Shown in pieces: positions 50,501 to 62,800 of a stretch of 64,000 nucleotides of DNA. The DNA is from Syngnathus acus (taxonomy: Eukaryota; Chordata; Actinopteri; Syngnathiformes; Syngnathidae). Below the pieces are notes generated by a model. It ran no database searches, was not told the DNA's origin, and worked only from the letters and a program-made list of their open reading frames with translations. The stretch spans positions 19,240,008-19,304,007 of the forward strand of contig NC_051089.1 of NCBI RefSeq assembly GCF_901709675.1, given 5' to 3'. Position 1 is the stretch's first letter. Each line of letters begins with the position of its first letter. A program made the translations under genes and the position numbers.

Positions 50501-53500
50501 CGAAACCGAAAACCAAAAATGAGGAAACCAAGGCCGAAAACCGAAACACCAAAAGAAATGATTATGTCAGTTATTAGAACCACAGCATTTATGGCTACAT
50601 CTGTACTAACCTCACTAAAATCAAGGCATTGCAATAAACCAGTTACAAAAGTATGAAAATATTTATTTAGCACTGACATTACAACAATGCACAATATAAA
50701 TTAAAATTCAAAAATAAAATAAAAATAAAATGTTTAACTTGACCCCACTCATGTGTACATTAAATAATAATTTACAGGCTTATAACTGACTGGCCTGCTG
50801 AAAGACTAAAATTAAGTATGTTCTCTTATAAAAACACAAAGTGCATAAGTCAAGTGCCTTTTAAATTTTGTTCTGTGTGTACAACATAAAAGTGTATCAA
50901 AACAATGGTTACCATAGCCTTTATCAACAACAAATCCACCAAGAATTGTGGATGCACAAACTTTCTTGCCTTTTCAAAAACGTCCGCCACAGACGGAGTG
51001 GGCGTGCTCGGTGTCAGTTTCCTTTTCTGTGTCGCCTTCTTCTCATATTCAGAATGGCGATCGGGATGTTTGGATTTCAGGTGATGAATTAAACCCGACG
51101 TGGAGAAACTTTTTGCAGATGCACCCCCTCTTGAAATTTCAGCATTGCATGTTTACAAATCGCTATCCGTGGGTCTTTCTCTGAGATAGTGAAATCAGTC
51201 CACACCGCAGACATGCTGGCTCTTATCCCGTTTTCCCGCGTGCTGGCTGCGCTGTTTGCTCACGTCATCACAAGTTTCGGCCGTGTTGTTTCGGTGATTT
51301 AGGTCTTTCGGCCAAAAACCGAAAATGCACTTTTGGGTCATTTTCGCCCGAAAATTTTCGGTGGCCGAATTTTCGGTGCATCCCTACTATGAATGTTACA
51401 ACGTGAACATCCATAGCCGTGCACTAGCCTAATTCAATGATGTGAGAATGTGAAAAACAACAAAAAACTCACTATACGTAACACAATCAAAACACAAAAA
51501 GAAGGGAAGAAAGGACAGAGCTGCTGTAACAGGCTGCCACTGGAGCGGTGCCATCAAAGATAACATAAGTAATGTTATGGTCACGCCACTGAGGTGAAGG
51601 AGAGAATCCGGTCCATTTCTCAAAATAAAAGATCGTTCAGGCTCAGGTAAATAAAACGGAAATAATGCAAGTTATTTATTCTTTCTTGTGCAGCCCGGTA
51701 CCAAATGATCCATGGACCAATGCCAGTCCGAGGCCCGGGGTTTGGGGACCTCTGTTTTAAGGCACATTACTGTGTGTGCGTGTGTGTGCGTGTGTGCGCG
51801 TGTGCGTGCGCGCGCGTATATACCGTAATTTTCGGACTATAAGTCGCACCGGAGTATAAGTCGCACCAGCCATAAAATGCCCAAAAAAGTGAAAAAAAAC
51901 ATATATAAGTCGCTCCGGAGTATAAGTCGCATTTTGGGGGGCAATTTATTCGACAAAATCCAACACCAAGAACAGTCATGAACGAGCAACAACAGGCTAA
52001 ACGATAGCTATGCTAACGTGACATAAACACAAACTAAGAGCTGAGAACGGCCCTGACGTAAAATTCAGAGTTATTCAAAAAACTATTGCATAAATAACAC
52101 GTTAATAAAACCATCTGCGTCACTCCAATTCATTAAATCCATCAATCGTCCTTTGTCAACAATGCGTGCGCGCCGCTGACGGCTCTTGCACTTAAAAATA
52201 TTCCACAGGCCCATATAACGATATATAAATTATATATCAAATAACTATTATATAAGCAATAATGTTATCAAACCATCTGTGCACTCTAAATCATTAAATC
52301 CATCGATCAAATTCCTCGTCCTTTGTCAACATCGCCGCGCGTGCGCCCTGACGTCAGCCTCGTCGTTATTCCACAGATCTACTATATATAGATAATATAT
52401 ATTGTAGCGTTAACAAAGTTCAAGGAAAGACGTGGGTTTGGTAAACGGCTCTTTATTTAACAAAACAAACTTACAGGCGTGTGGCGGCGTGGACGTCCAG
52501 CCACGAAAGGGGACGAGAGCTCCATACGATAGGACCGGGCGTGCGTAGAAGCCATGACCGAGATCCATGCACCGTCCTCGGACAGCCACCCGGCTGAGCG
52601 CCGGCCCTCGACTTCCATCCACGGAGCTGAAAGGCAGCTCGGTAGAGTAGGACCGGGCGTGCGTAAAAGCATTGTCCGAGCACCATCCACCGTCCCTGGA
52701 CAGCCACCCGGCCGAGCGCCGGCGCCCGACTTCAATCCACGAAAGTGAAAGAAAGCTGGACGAGTCGATCTTTGTCCTTTATGTAAACAACCGTCGCGCT
52801 GCTGACGCGCGACCGCGACGTCGCGTCGCGCTGCTGACGTCAGCAGCGCGACGTCGCGCGTCACTCGTCCAGCTTTCTTTCACTTTCGTGGATTGAAGTC
52901 GGGCGCCGGCGCTCGGCCGGGTGGCTGTCCAGGGACGGTGGATGGTGCTCGGACAATGCTTTTACGCACGCCCGGTCCTACTCTACCGAGCTGCCTTTCA
53001 GCTCCGTGGATGGAAGTCGAGGGCCGGCGCTCAGCCGGGTGGCTGTCCGAGGACGGTGCATGGATCTCGGTCATGGCTTCTACGCACGCCCGGTCCTATC
53101 GTATGGAGCTCTCGTCCCCTTTCGTGGCTGGACGTCCACGCCGCCACACGCCTGTAAGTTTGTTTTGTTAAATAAAGAGCCGTTTACCAAACCCACGTCT
53201 TTCCTTGAACTTTGTTAACGCTACAATATAGTTATATAGTAAATCTGTGGAATAACGACGAGGCTGGCGTCAGGGCGCACGCGCGGCGATGTTGACAAAG
53301 GACGAGGAATTTGATCGATGGATTTAATGATTTAGAGTGCACAGATGGTTTGATAACATTATTGCTTATATAATAGTTATTTGATATATAATTTATATAT
53401 CGTTACATGGGCCTGTGGAATATTTTTAAGTGCAAAAGCCGTCAGCGGCGCGCACGCATTGTTGACAAAGGACGATTGATGGATTTAATGAATTGGAGTG

Positions 53501-53728
53501 ACGCAGATGGTTTCGCGCTGCTGTCGTCACTTGAAATTCAAATTACAGTAATCCCTTGCTACATTGCGGTTCGTTTATCGCGGTTTCATTTTTTTTTTTT
53601 TGAAATTTTTTTTTTGAAATTTTTTGAAAAAAAAAAACACATATAAGTCGCTCCTGAGTATAAGTCGCCCCCCCACCCAAACTATGAAAAAAACCGCGAC
53701 TTATAGTCCGAAAATTACGGTATATATA

Positions 53729-53761
<33 letters not shown>

Positions 53762-53771
53762 ATATATTATA

Positions 53772-53828
<57 letters not shown>

Positions 53829-56800
53829 AAGCAGACTTTGACTTTGATATATACACACGTAGGGCTGTGGACTCGGTCGGATTTTTGCACCGAGTCCGAG
53901 TCCGGCCTCTTGACCATGAGTCCGAGTCCGGCTGTCCATTTTTTCTGTTAATTCATGTGACTGCTTAGTCTTTATTCAAGGCTAATTTAGATCAAAATCT
54001 AAATAATTACAACAGTTTTGTGATGGCTTTGTCTTTATTAAACATATAAACGAATACAATAAACAGATACTTTCAAGTTTTAATCATTAATTACACCATT
54101 ATAGCTCAGACATTTATCTAAACACAAATAATTAGTGACGACCCCTTATTTGGAAAGCGAAAAACCCATGTCGTACGGCGTCAGCACTATGTTGTTTTCA
54201 ATAAAAACATGAAGAACTCACGTTTGCGTCAGTCAATTTTAATTTTTATAAAGGATTATTCTCATTTGATGTCTTTAAATTCATCCGCGTTCTGCCATTG
54301 AAGCGGGGTGCATTCAAAGACCAGTCGTACAGACGGAACACTCATTCACTTCACCAAAACGCAACAATATAATTACGTGAGCTCTTTGCATAAACCTCGA
54401 TGCAAAGAAACTCCTCTTTTTGGGTACAGGCTACAAGGAGTATATATTACAAAGGAGACTTTATACTTAATTGTGATCATCATTCATCCATCCATCCATT
54501 TTATTTTATTACTCAGGTATTTTCAAAGCAAATTAATATTGTTGCATTTATTAATTTGCTTTAACATGACAGCGCAATATAATTAAAAGCTGACACGATA
54601 GCAATGTCAAACGTGTTCATTTAAGAAAAAGCCACACACGTTTTGTGATCAAATCTTTCATAACGAGAATGATTTGAGTGAATTGATTTTACAATTTTTA
54701 TCCCCCCTCCCCACCATCTGTCACTTTGCTTGGGACAAAAGGAGCCTTCAGAACTGAAATTTCTTCTCAATTATTCATTCAAATCAATTCACTCAAATCA
54801 TTCTCGTTATGAAAGATTTGATCACAAAACGTTTCCGTCTGTACGACTGGTCTTTGAATGCACCCCGCTTCAATGGCAGAACGCGGATGAATTTAAAGAC
54901 ATCAAATGAGAATAATCCTTTATAAAAATTAAAATTGACTGACGCAAACGTGAGTTCTTCATGTTTTTATTGAAAACAACATAGTGTTGACGCCGTACGA
55001 CGCCGTACGACATCGGTTTTTCGCTATAATTCGGTATAATTCGAGGTAGTCCACCCTCACCCAAAGTTAAGGTTTCATGGGAATATTATTGTCATAATTG
55101 TCTGGACCATATATGATAATTGTTTAATGGTAGTTATTGATAGATCTTGAAGATGTCAAGTTATAGGTGCATAAGACTATGTTGTTCATGCATATAGCAC
55201 GTTCATTGTAAGAGGGGAAGAGATGTTGTGTATTTTGGGCTAACTCAAATTCCGTAGTAGAAAAACCCCGGAAGTGGGATGGGCATTCTGTGTTGTTCTG
55301 GTACGCCCTGTGAACGCACTGTGAGTAAGGAATAAAGCAGTTATCATTCACGTCGTTGTCCGACCTATTCTTGCTATCTAAGAACCTGGAAAATAGTAAG
55401 GATATAACATATATCACGGGTCATTACGACGAGTTTGGTGGAGTTTTTACTGCTTCTTCCAACTCCTGCCGCGCTGACTGTAACCTGACACTCTCTGGCT
55501 GCGTCTTGCCTCTTTTTTTTATTGTCGGACTCGGTCAAAATCAGCACCGAGTCCGAGTCCGGCAAAAATGACCAAGTCCGACCGAGTCCGATTCCCCGAG
55601 TCCGAACCGAGTCCACAGCCCTGATACACAGTATATCAATATTCAGATTTGCTGCATTATACAATACACTTCCCAACTACTTAGCATCCATTTGAAGCAG
55701 TGCTTTGTTCTTTGCAAGCAGCCTCATAAGTCGTCCCTACAATAAGTAAATCAAAGCACAAAAATAGGTGTCATGAGTGAGATTGTTTCTTTTAAAGGTA
55801 CAAATGATAACCACCACCACAGACTATATGAACATGACGCAGAAAAATTTCATATTGCAGAAAAATTACTGTAATGCATTCTGTTGCAATGGCACACACA
55901 AACATGCTGAAATGAGTGTCGCAGTTAGTCTGGGCTCTCAGCCATGACATTATTCACATTGTGAACCGCTTAATCCTCACAAGGTTCACGTCTGTGTTGG
56001 AGCCTATCCCAGTCATGTTAGGGCGTTTGGCAAAATACACCCTGAACTGGTCCCCAGCCAATCGCAGGACACGTATAGAAATACTATAACTATTCACAAT
56101 CACACCAAGGACAATTTGGAGTCGCCTACCATCTGAACCGATAATCCAGACAAACATTGTAATGTTAATTATGTAAGTAGAGTGAGCCGTCCCTTCAGGG
56201 CATAATAATGTTGATATACAAACCACACCTTGGCAAGAGTTTGCCATTAGAGTGCTTCTGTAGTCATATGTGCGTGTGTTTGTGTGTATGTAGTTCCATA
56301 GAGACCCAGTTTCTGCGGTGGATTCGTGCCATCAAGATGACATGGTCTTTGTTCTCCCAGGAGTATACAGTGTTACCAGCTGCATCCTGCTTCCAGACTC
56401 CATCACTATAGAGGGTATACATTATGCAATATTCAGATTAGGGTTCGAAGAGCACAGTGCATCCGGAAAATTTCTCACAAATCTTCATTTATTATATAAA
56501 TTATATGTTTGAGTAGGACCTGTGACGAATAGAATTGAAACTACTGCAACAAACTGGGGTTGACTAGGGTTGTGTTATGCATCCACTAGATCAGTGCTTC
56601 TCAATCATTTTCTGTGATGCCCACCCTAGGGAGAAGAAAACATTTCGCACACCCCCATGTTAAAGTTAAAGTCCCAATGATCGTCACACACACATCTGGG
56701 TGTGGTGAAATTTGTCCTCTGCATTTAACCCATCCCCATGTGATTTTGATCCATCCCCTGGGGGAGAGGGGAGCAGTGAGCAGCAGCGGTGCCGCGCTCG

Positions 56801-59800
56801 GGAATCATTTGGTGATCTAAACCCCCAATTCCAACCCTTAATGCTGAGTGCCAAGCAGGGAGGCAATGGGTCCCATTCTTATAGTCTTTGGTATGACCCG
56901 GCCGGGGTTTGAACCCACAACCTTCCAGTCTCAGGGCAGACACTCTACCACTAGGCCACTCACTGAGCTAGTTATTAACATTAAAGAAAACAAAAAATAA
57001 ATAAAAAAGATAGATCAACTTACAATAAAGAATAACTTTATTAATAACATTGTTTTTTAGTCTGTAACAGAACAGATTCAAAGTGCATCACTTTGCCTGA
57101 AATAAAAAATAAATTATAATTATTCAAACTATAAACATTCCTGACCAACTGCCATTTTATGCTGAAAAAATACAATAAAATAATAATAAACATACATAAT
57201 ATTAAATTAAATAACAGCAATAAATAATATTAAATTCAAAGTAATCAGCAACATTAACTCAGGAGCGCAATATATAAAACATTTTAACCTACAAAACAAA
57301 AATGAATAAAACAATTTGTGCTCAAAATGAGGCAGCATGACGGAGACCATATCCACGGCTGCAGGTAGTATCAGCTCTTCTGCAATGGTGTTTTTTTTTT
57401 TCTTGCACTGAGCAATTTGGTACGCTGCTTTATATGATGCTTACAGTGCTTGCTGATTGACTGAAGTAGCATTCACAAAGTGGGATGATTGTTGGCAATA
57501 TTCAGCCCGTTTTCGCTGAAAAACCTCAAGCATCTTATCAGCGTGATTGGGGTGCAATGACTTTATAAGTGCCGCCTTAATTTATTTGGGTTCATACTGT
57601 CCGCTGCCAACATTTTAAGGCACAGTAAACACACCGGTATTTCCTCGTCTCCCATTGTAGTCACACTGAAGTCGAGCGCTTAGCTTTCGTGTGACTCTCA
57701 ATTCTCTTATCTCCATCTCGCTCCGCTGTTCTTTTCAACCCTGTTAAATATTTTTCCATGGTGTCCCACTGCACTTTTTATCGCCTGCTCTGTGATGTGT
57801 GTGCGTATGTTCCGTGCGCTCTACACTGTAGAGCGAATACTCTTTGTGCACACTCTTAGTCTCTTATAGTGATACCGCCACTCCCACCTAGTGCTGTGGA
57901 TGTCTAATTACCCTTTAATCTAGTACAGCCAAAAGAAAAGCATGTTCCCTGGTGTCACACGCGCCCCCCTTGGTATCACACCGTGCCCCCCAGAGGGGCG
58001 CGCCCCACTATTTGAGAAGGACTGCACTAGATGGAGCTGTGCTAAAGGGAATGTCCACCCAGTCAATGAGGTAAAAAAAAAGTCCAACTCCCATTCCATA
58101 TGAAAGTGATACGGTGTGGCTTCCTACTTGGTCCAGCAACCCCACTCATTTTTGATGGTCATAAACTTCCTTCAGTTTAAAAGCAAAAAGCGAGTGTGCG
58201 TTGATGCGTAATGCGTTGATTAGCTTGTTAGCTTTGGCGCTGTTTTTTGGTATGCGCAGCCAAACTTGCTGCGGTGAGGGGGTGTGGTCACAGTCTATTG
58301 CGCATGTGCGGTTCACTGTGATTGCCTCTTGACAGGCTTACCCGAATGTCAATCAAGCTATGGGATGGATTCGTGCCTATAGAAAAAATGTTTTTTTTGT
58401 TTTTTTTTTAAATGTCATGTGATCGACCAGTTTAGTTCTGTGACGCCCCAGACCATGGTTGCCGTAATGCTGAAAGCGATGCAACCTTGTAATTTACTAA
58501 TCGTACTGAAACGTACTGAAACATTTTGGCAGAGCGCTGTGTACAACCAGTATGGATCAACAAATTCATCAATTGATCCATATATAAGGCGCTCTGCATT
58601 ATAAGGCGCACTGTGGTTTTTTGAGTAAATTATAAGCTCTTAAATGCGGCCTATCGTGCGGAAAATACGGTATATAAAAATGGAAAAGAATATTTTTTCT
58701 TTTGGGACCTGCTCTCCTTTTCTCTTACCTGTGAACACACAAAAAAAATTTTGAGCTAGATTTACAAATATCCAGATTCTTATATTTGAATCTGTGCCCA
58801 AATCTTAAATCTCACCTCAAAACAGTTCAATCTGTGCACAAAACTTGTTTATGTTGTCCAATCGTGCCCCGAGTCAATCAAAATTAAAATTACTACTGAG
58901 CAGTCAGTAAACACTATGTAGAAAAATAGAAAACACAATGATCAGGACATGAAGCTGTAGATGTAAATGATTATTCTTCACCGTAGGCGCAAGGCATGTT
59001 ACAAAACAAAATACCTATGCATTTAGCACTTTCCGGATGCACTATACGTAGGTTGATCTTACAATGGGCAAACACCTTCACTGTTGAATCAACCTAGTAA
59101 TTCTTGTCTCTCCAGGATATGGACCCCCTGATGAGGTGGTGTTTGAGAAGAAGTATACTGGAGACTCATTTATTGTGTCTACAGGAGCTGAAATCAGAAT
59201 GTCCAACATTAAATTCATTCAGCATGATGCAATTGAGGGTATTTTATGTGAGTATTAAGTTTTTAAAGAAAGCACCCCAAACCCTTTTTTATTATCCAGG
59301 ATAACCCCTGAGTATTATTATTGAGGTGCCATACACATTGTCCTGCTTTACCAGTTTTGCTCGTGTATAATCATGTTTTATGTACTTGTCTGTTAACAGA
59401 ACCCAATTAACATTCTTTAGACCTTAAGGTACAGAACAGCAAGTGTACTCTGTGCCATGTTTAACTGCGCTAACAGAATTTATAGGTTTGAACGTTAATG
59501 TAAACTATATATCTATATATCTATATATATGTATATATACATATATATAGATATATATACACACACACACATGTATACATACATATATAGTACGTAGTTA
59601 TGTATGCATACATATATGCATACATAACTACGTACATATGTACAGAATTTATAGGTTTGAATGTTAATGTAAACTATATATATATACTATATACACACAC
59701 ACTAGGGGTGTAACGATTCATCGATACACATCGATTAATCGATATAATGCTCTACGATTTATTGGCATCGATGCTAAACGTAAACATCGATTTATATCGC

Positions 59801-62800
59801 CGTGTTTGACCTCGGACATTAGATGCGACTTTATTTTGAAATCCAGTTCATTGTCGCTTGCTTCCTCTTTCCGGGAGCAGTACGCGGCGTGTTGTGTTGT
59901 GAGCAGAGCAGGCACGTGAAAGGGGAGCCGACAACTACGCGGCTCCTGGGCTGGTGCTATGGCTAGTGTCCAAGAAGACGAGGAAATTCACTCCCCTTTG
60001 GGCTTCAAGTCATTCGTTTGGAAGCACTTTGGATTCCAAAGAAAAGATGGCTCAACGGACAATTAAAATTATTGTAAATAAATAGTTCAGTAATGCACTT
60101 TAAAGTTAATGGTATTACAAAAAAGAAAGAATATTCATTTTTCTTTACTTATATGAGAAAAAATATAGGAATTTGATAAAGTTCAGTGTTAAAATAAGCA
60201 CTTTGTATACTACAATACTCTTGTAATTTCCTAAATAAAGAGTTTGCAGTACCTTGTTGATTTTGCGTATGAATTGTTATAAATCAGGATATTGTTCTAT
60301 ATTTTTTATTTAAAAAATAAAAATATCGATCGTGCAGCACTATATCGTGATGTATCGTGAATGAATCACAGCAGGCTTTAAGATATCGGCAAATATCGTA
60401 TCGTGGTTCTTTGTATCGATATGATATCGTATCGTGACAAAACCCGCGATTTACACCCCTAACACACACGTATACATACATATATAGTACGTAGTTATGT
60501 ATGCATATATATATATACATGCATACATAACTACGTACATATGTACAGAATTTATAGGTTTGAATGTTAATGTAAACTATATATATATATATATACATAC
60601 ATACATTTTTGGACTATAAGTCGCGTTTTTTTCATAGTTTGGGTGGGGGGGTGACTTAAACTGAGGAGCGACTTATATGTGAATTTTTTCACAAATTTTC
60701 AAAATTAAAAAAAAAAAAAAAAGTGGAACCGCGATGTAGCAAGGGATTACTGTAATTTGAATTTCAAGTGACGTCAGCGGCACGGCGGTTGTTTACATGA
60801 AGGACAAAGATTCGATCACGGGATGACGAAAGTCAGTATAAGTTGCCCCCCCACCCAAACTATGAAAAAAAAACATGACTTATAGTCCAAAAAATACGGT
60901 ACTCTATTCTACTGTTTAACCTTGTACTCACAATATTGTTAATTGATATTCATACGCAATCCGTCCAAGTCCTCATCTTCTGTATCAAAATTAAACATTG
61001 GGCAAGTTCGCCATTAAACATGCCAAGTTCTTTCTCGTCGTTGTCACATTGCTCTTCTGCAATGATCCTGGATTTTCAGAAAGCTCTAATTGTGCCTAGT
61101 AAGCATGTCTCGTCTATGCCATTTTAGAAGGTCCTAATGCTGTTTTCTTTGCACAAACGAGAGTATTTATTTATCAATGGCGGCAGAGGTATGTACTCAA
61201 CGTGTTACGTACAGTCCTCTGTTTGGTTTACTGCCCTGATCTACATAAAACGTAATGTCCTCTGATTGGTTCATCGGGTCTACATATTACGCCTGTATAT
61301 TACCTCTCTATGGCGGAAGCCACACAAAACTTTGTCTTTGTGTATGCCATTTTAGAGGATCCGAGTGCTGTTTTCTTTGCACAAACGATAGTATTTATTT
61401 ATCAATGGCGGCGGAGGTATCTGCTCAACGTGTTACGTACAGTCCTCTGATTGGTTTACCACACCGATCTACGTAAAATGTAATGTCCTCTGATTGGTTC
61501 ATCGGGTCTACATATTACGCCTGCATAATACGGAAACCACACAAAACAACTTTTCAGATTTTGGAATTTGGTCCACACAAAAGGTGTTAGAGTGGTGCTC
61601 ACTCTAACTTATTTGCAAGAACCACACGGGAGACAGTATGCCCATTGAGCACTTGCAAGTGGCGAATCCGTTCGTCATATTTGAGAGAAACAGAGTGGGG
61701 GTGAGAGTGGACAGGATGGGGTGAACCTCTGGCCTCTGGTCAAATCATAGCAGGGGGTGTTTTACGATGTTGTGTAAACAGAACAACTTAGATTGCTTCC
61801 TCTGCAGCTGGTCAATCAGTTCAAAGGATCTTAGCACTTTCTTCTACTACTTTGTTAAGACAGGACAAGTTTGGTTAATTATTACAGGTTCCATTCCAAC
61901 ATAATCATAGGATCAAACTAATCTCAACCCTTACAAAAGGTGCACCTTATTAAAAGGCACACCTTAGTTTTTGGAGAAATTTAAAGGCTTTTAAGTGCGC
62001 TTTATGGTGCGGAAAATACGGAAAAACAAACAAGTATTTTAAAAAAAAACGTCTCTGGTTCCTTCCAACCGATGCAAACGTTTTTGTGGCTGCCGGATCT
62101 GCAATGCTTGGTGACAGGCAGCCTTTTCACCTCGGGCCAATGGCTGACTGCTACGACAGTTAGATTTTGGGCTCATTTCGTCACCCCACCACCTCCACCT
62201 CTGCCCATTTCAGCGAGTCGTTCGCGCACGTATGTCCAAAGATGCAACATGAGTGGCCAAGGTGGCATGAGGCACTTCTGGCTGGACCCCCCCCCCCCAC
62301 CCCCCCTTTATATCGTCTAATCTTACCCCTTGTTCAGAGAAAACAGGGTTTTGCCCTGGTTAGCCCACCATGCTTGTTTTAAAGTTTGTTGCTTGCATCA
62401 TCACATTCTGTTTTGTTTTGGTGATAGTCAATCCACTCGCAATATACACCACTTTTGGAAAAGCAACAATGTTTCAAAAAAAAAATCAATAACACCCACT
62501 GGCAGTCTCCCCGCTCCCCATTTTCCTGTTCTACCCCACATCATACATATTTGTTAACAGATATTTCTTGATTGCAGTAAATTTCTTATCTTTATTTAGT
62601 CAGAGCTTCACACGTAGCTTTAAAAGAGTCTTTAATTACCACCCTGTTATGATTCTTATTATATACGTATCTTCATTATTATTTGTGTTACAATGGTTAT
62701 AATTTATCTGTCTGGTCACCAGGTGTGAGAAAGGGAAGTCTGTCCATGGAGAATTGTGTGCTTCAGTGTGAGACCACCGGAGTTGTTGTCCAAACATCTT

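Noticed and set aside
60284-60598. 104-codon Tyr/Ile/Val-rich frame on the minus strand
   Set aside because: Low-complexity reading of TATA/TACA repeats flanking a hAT.
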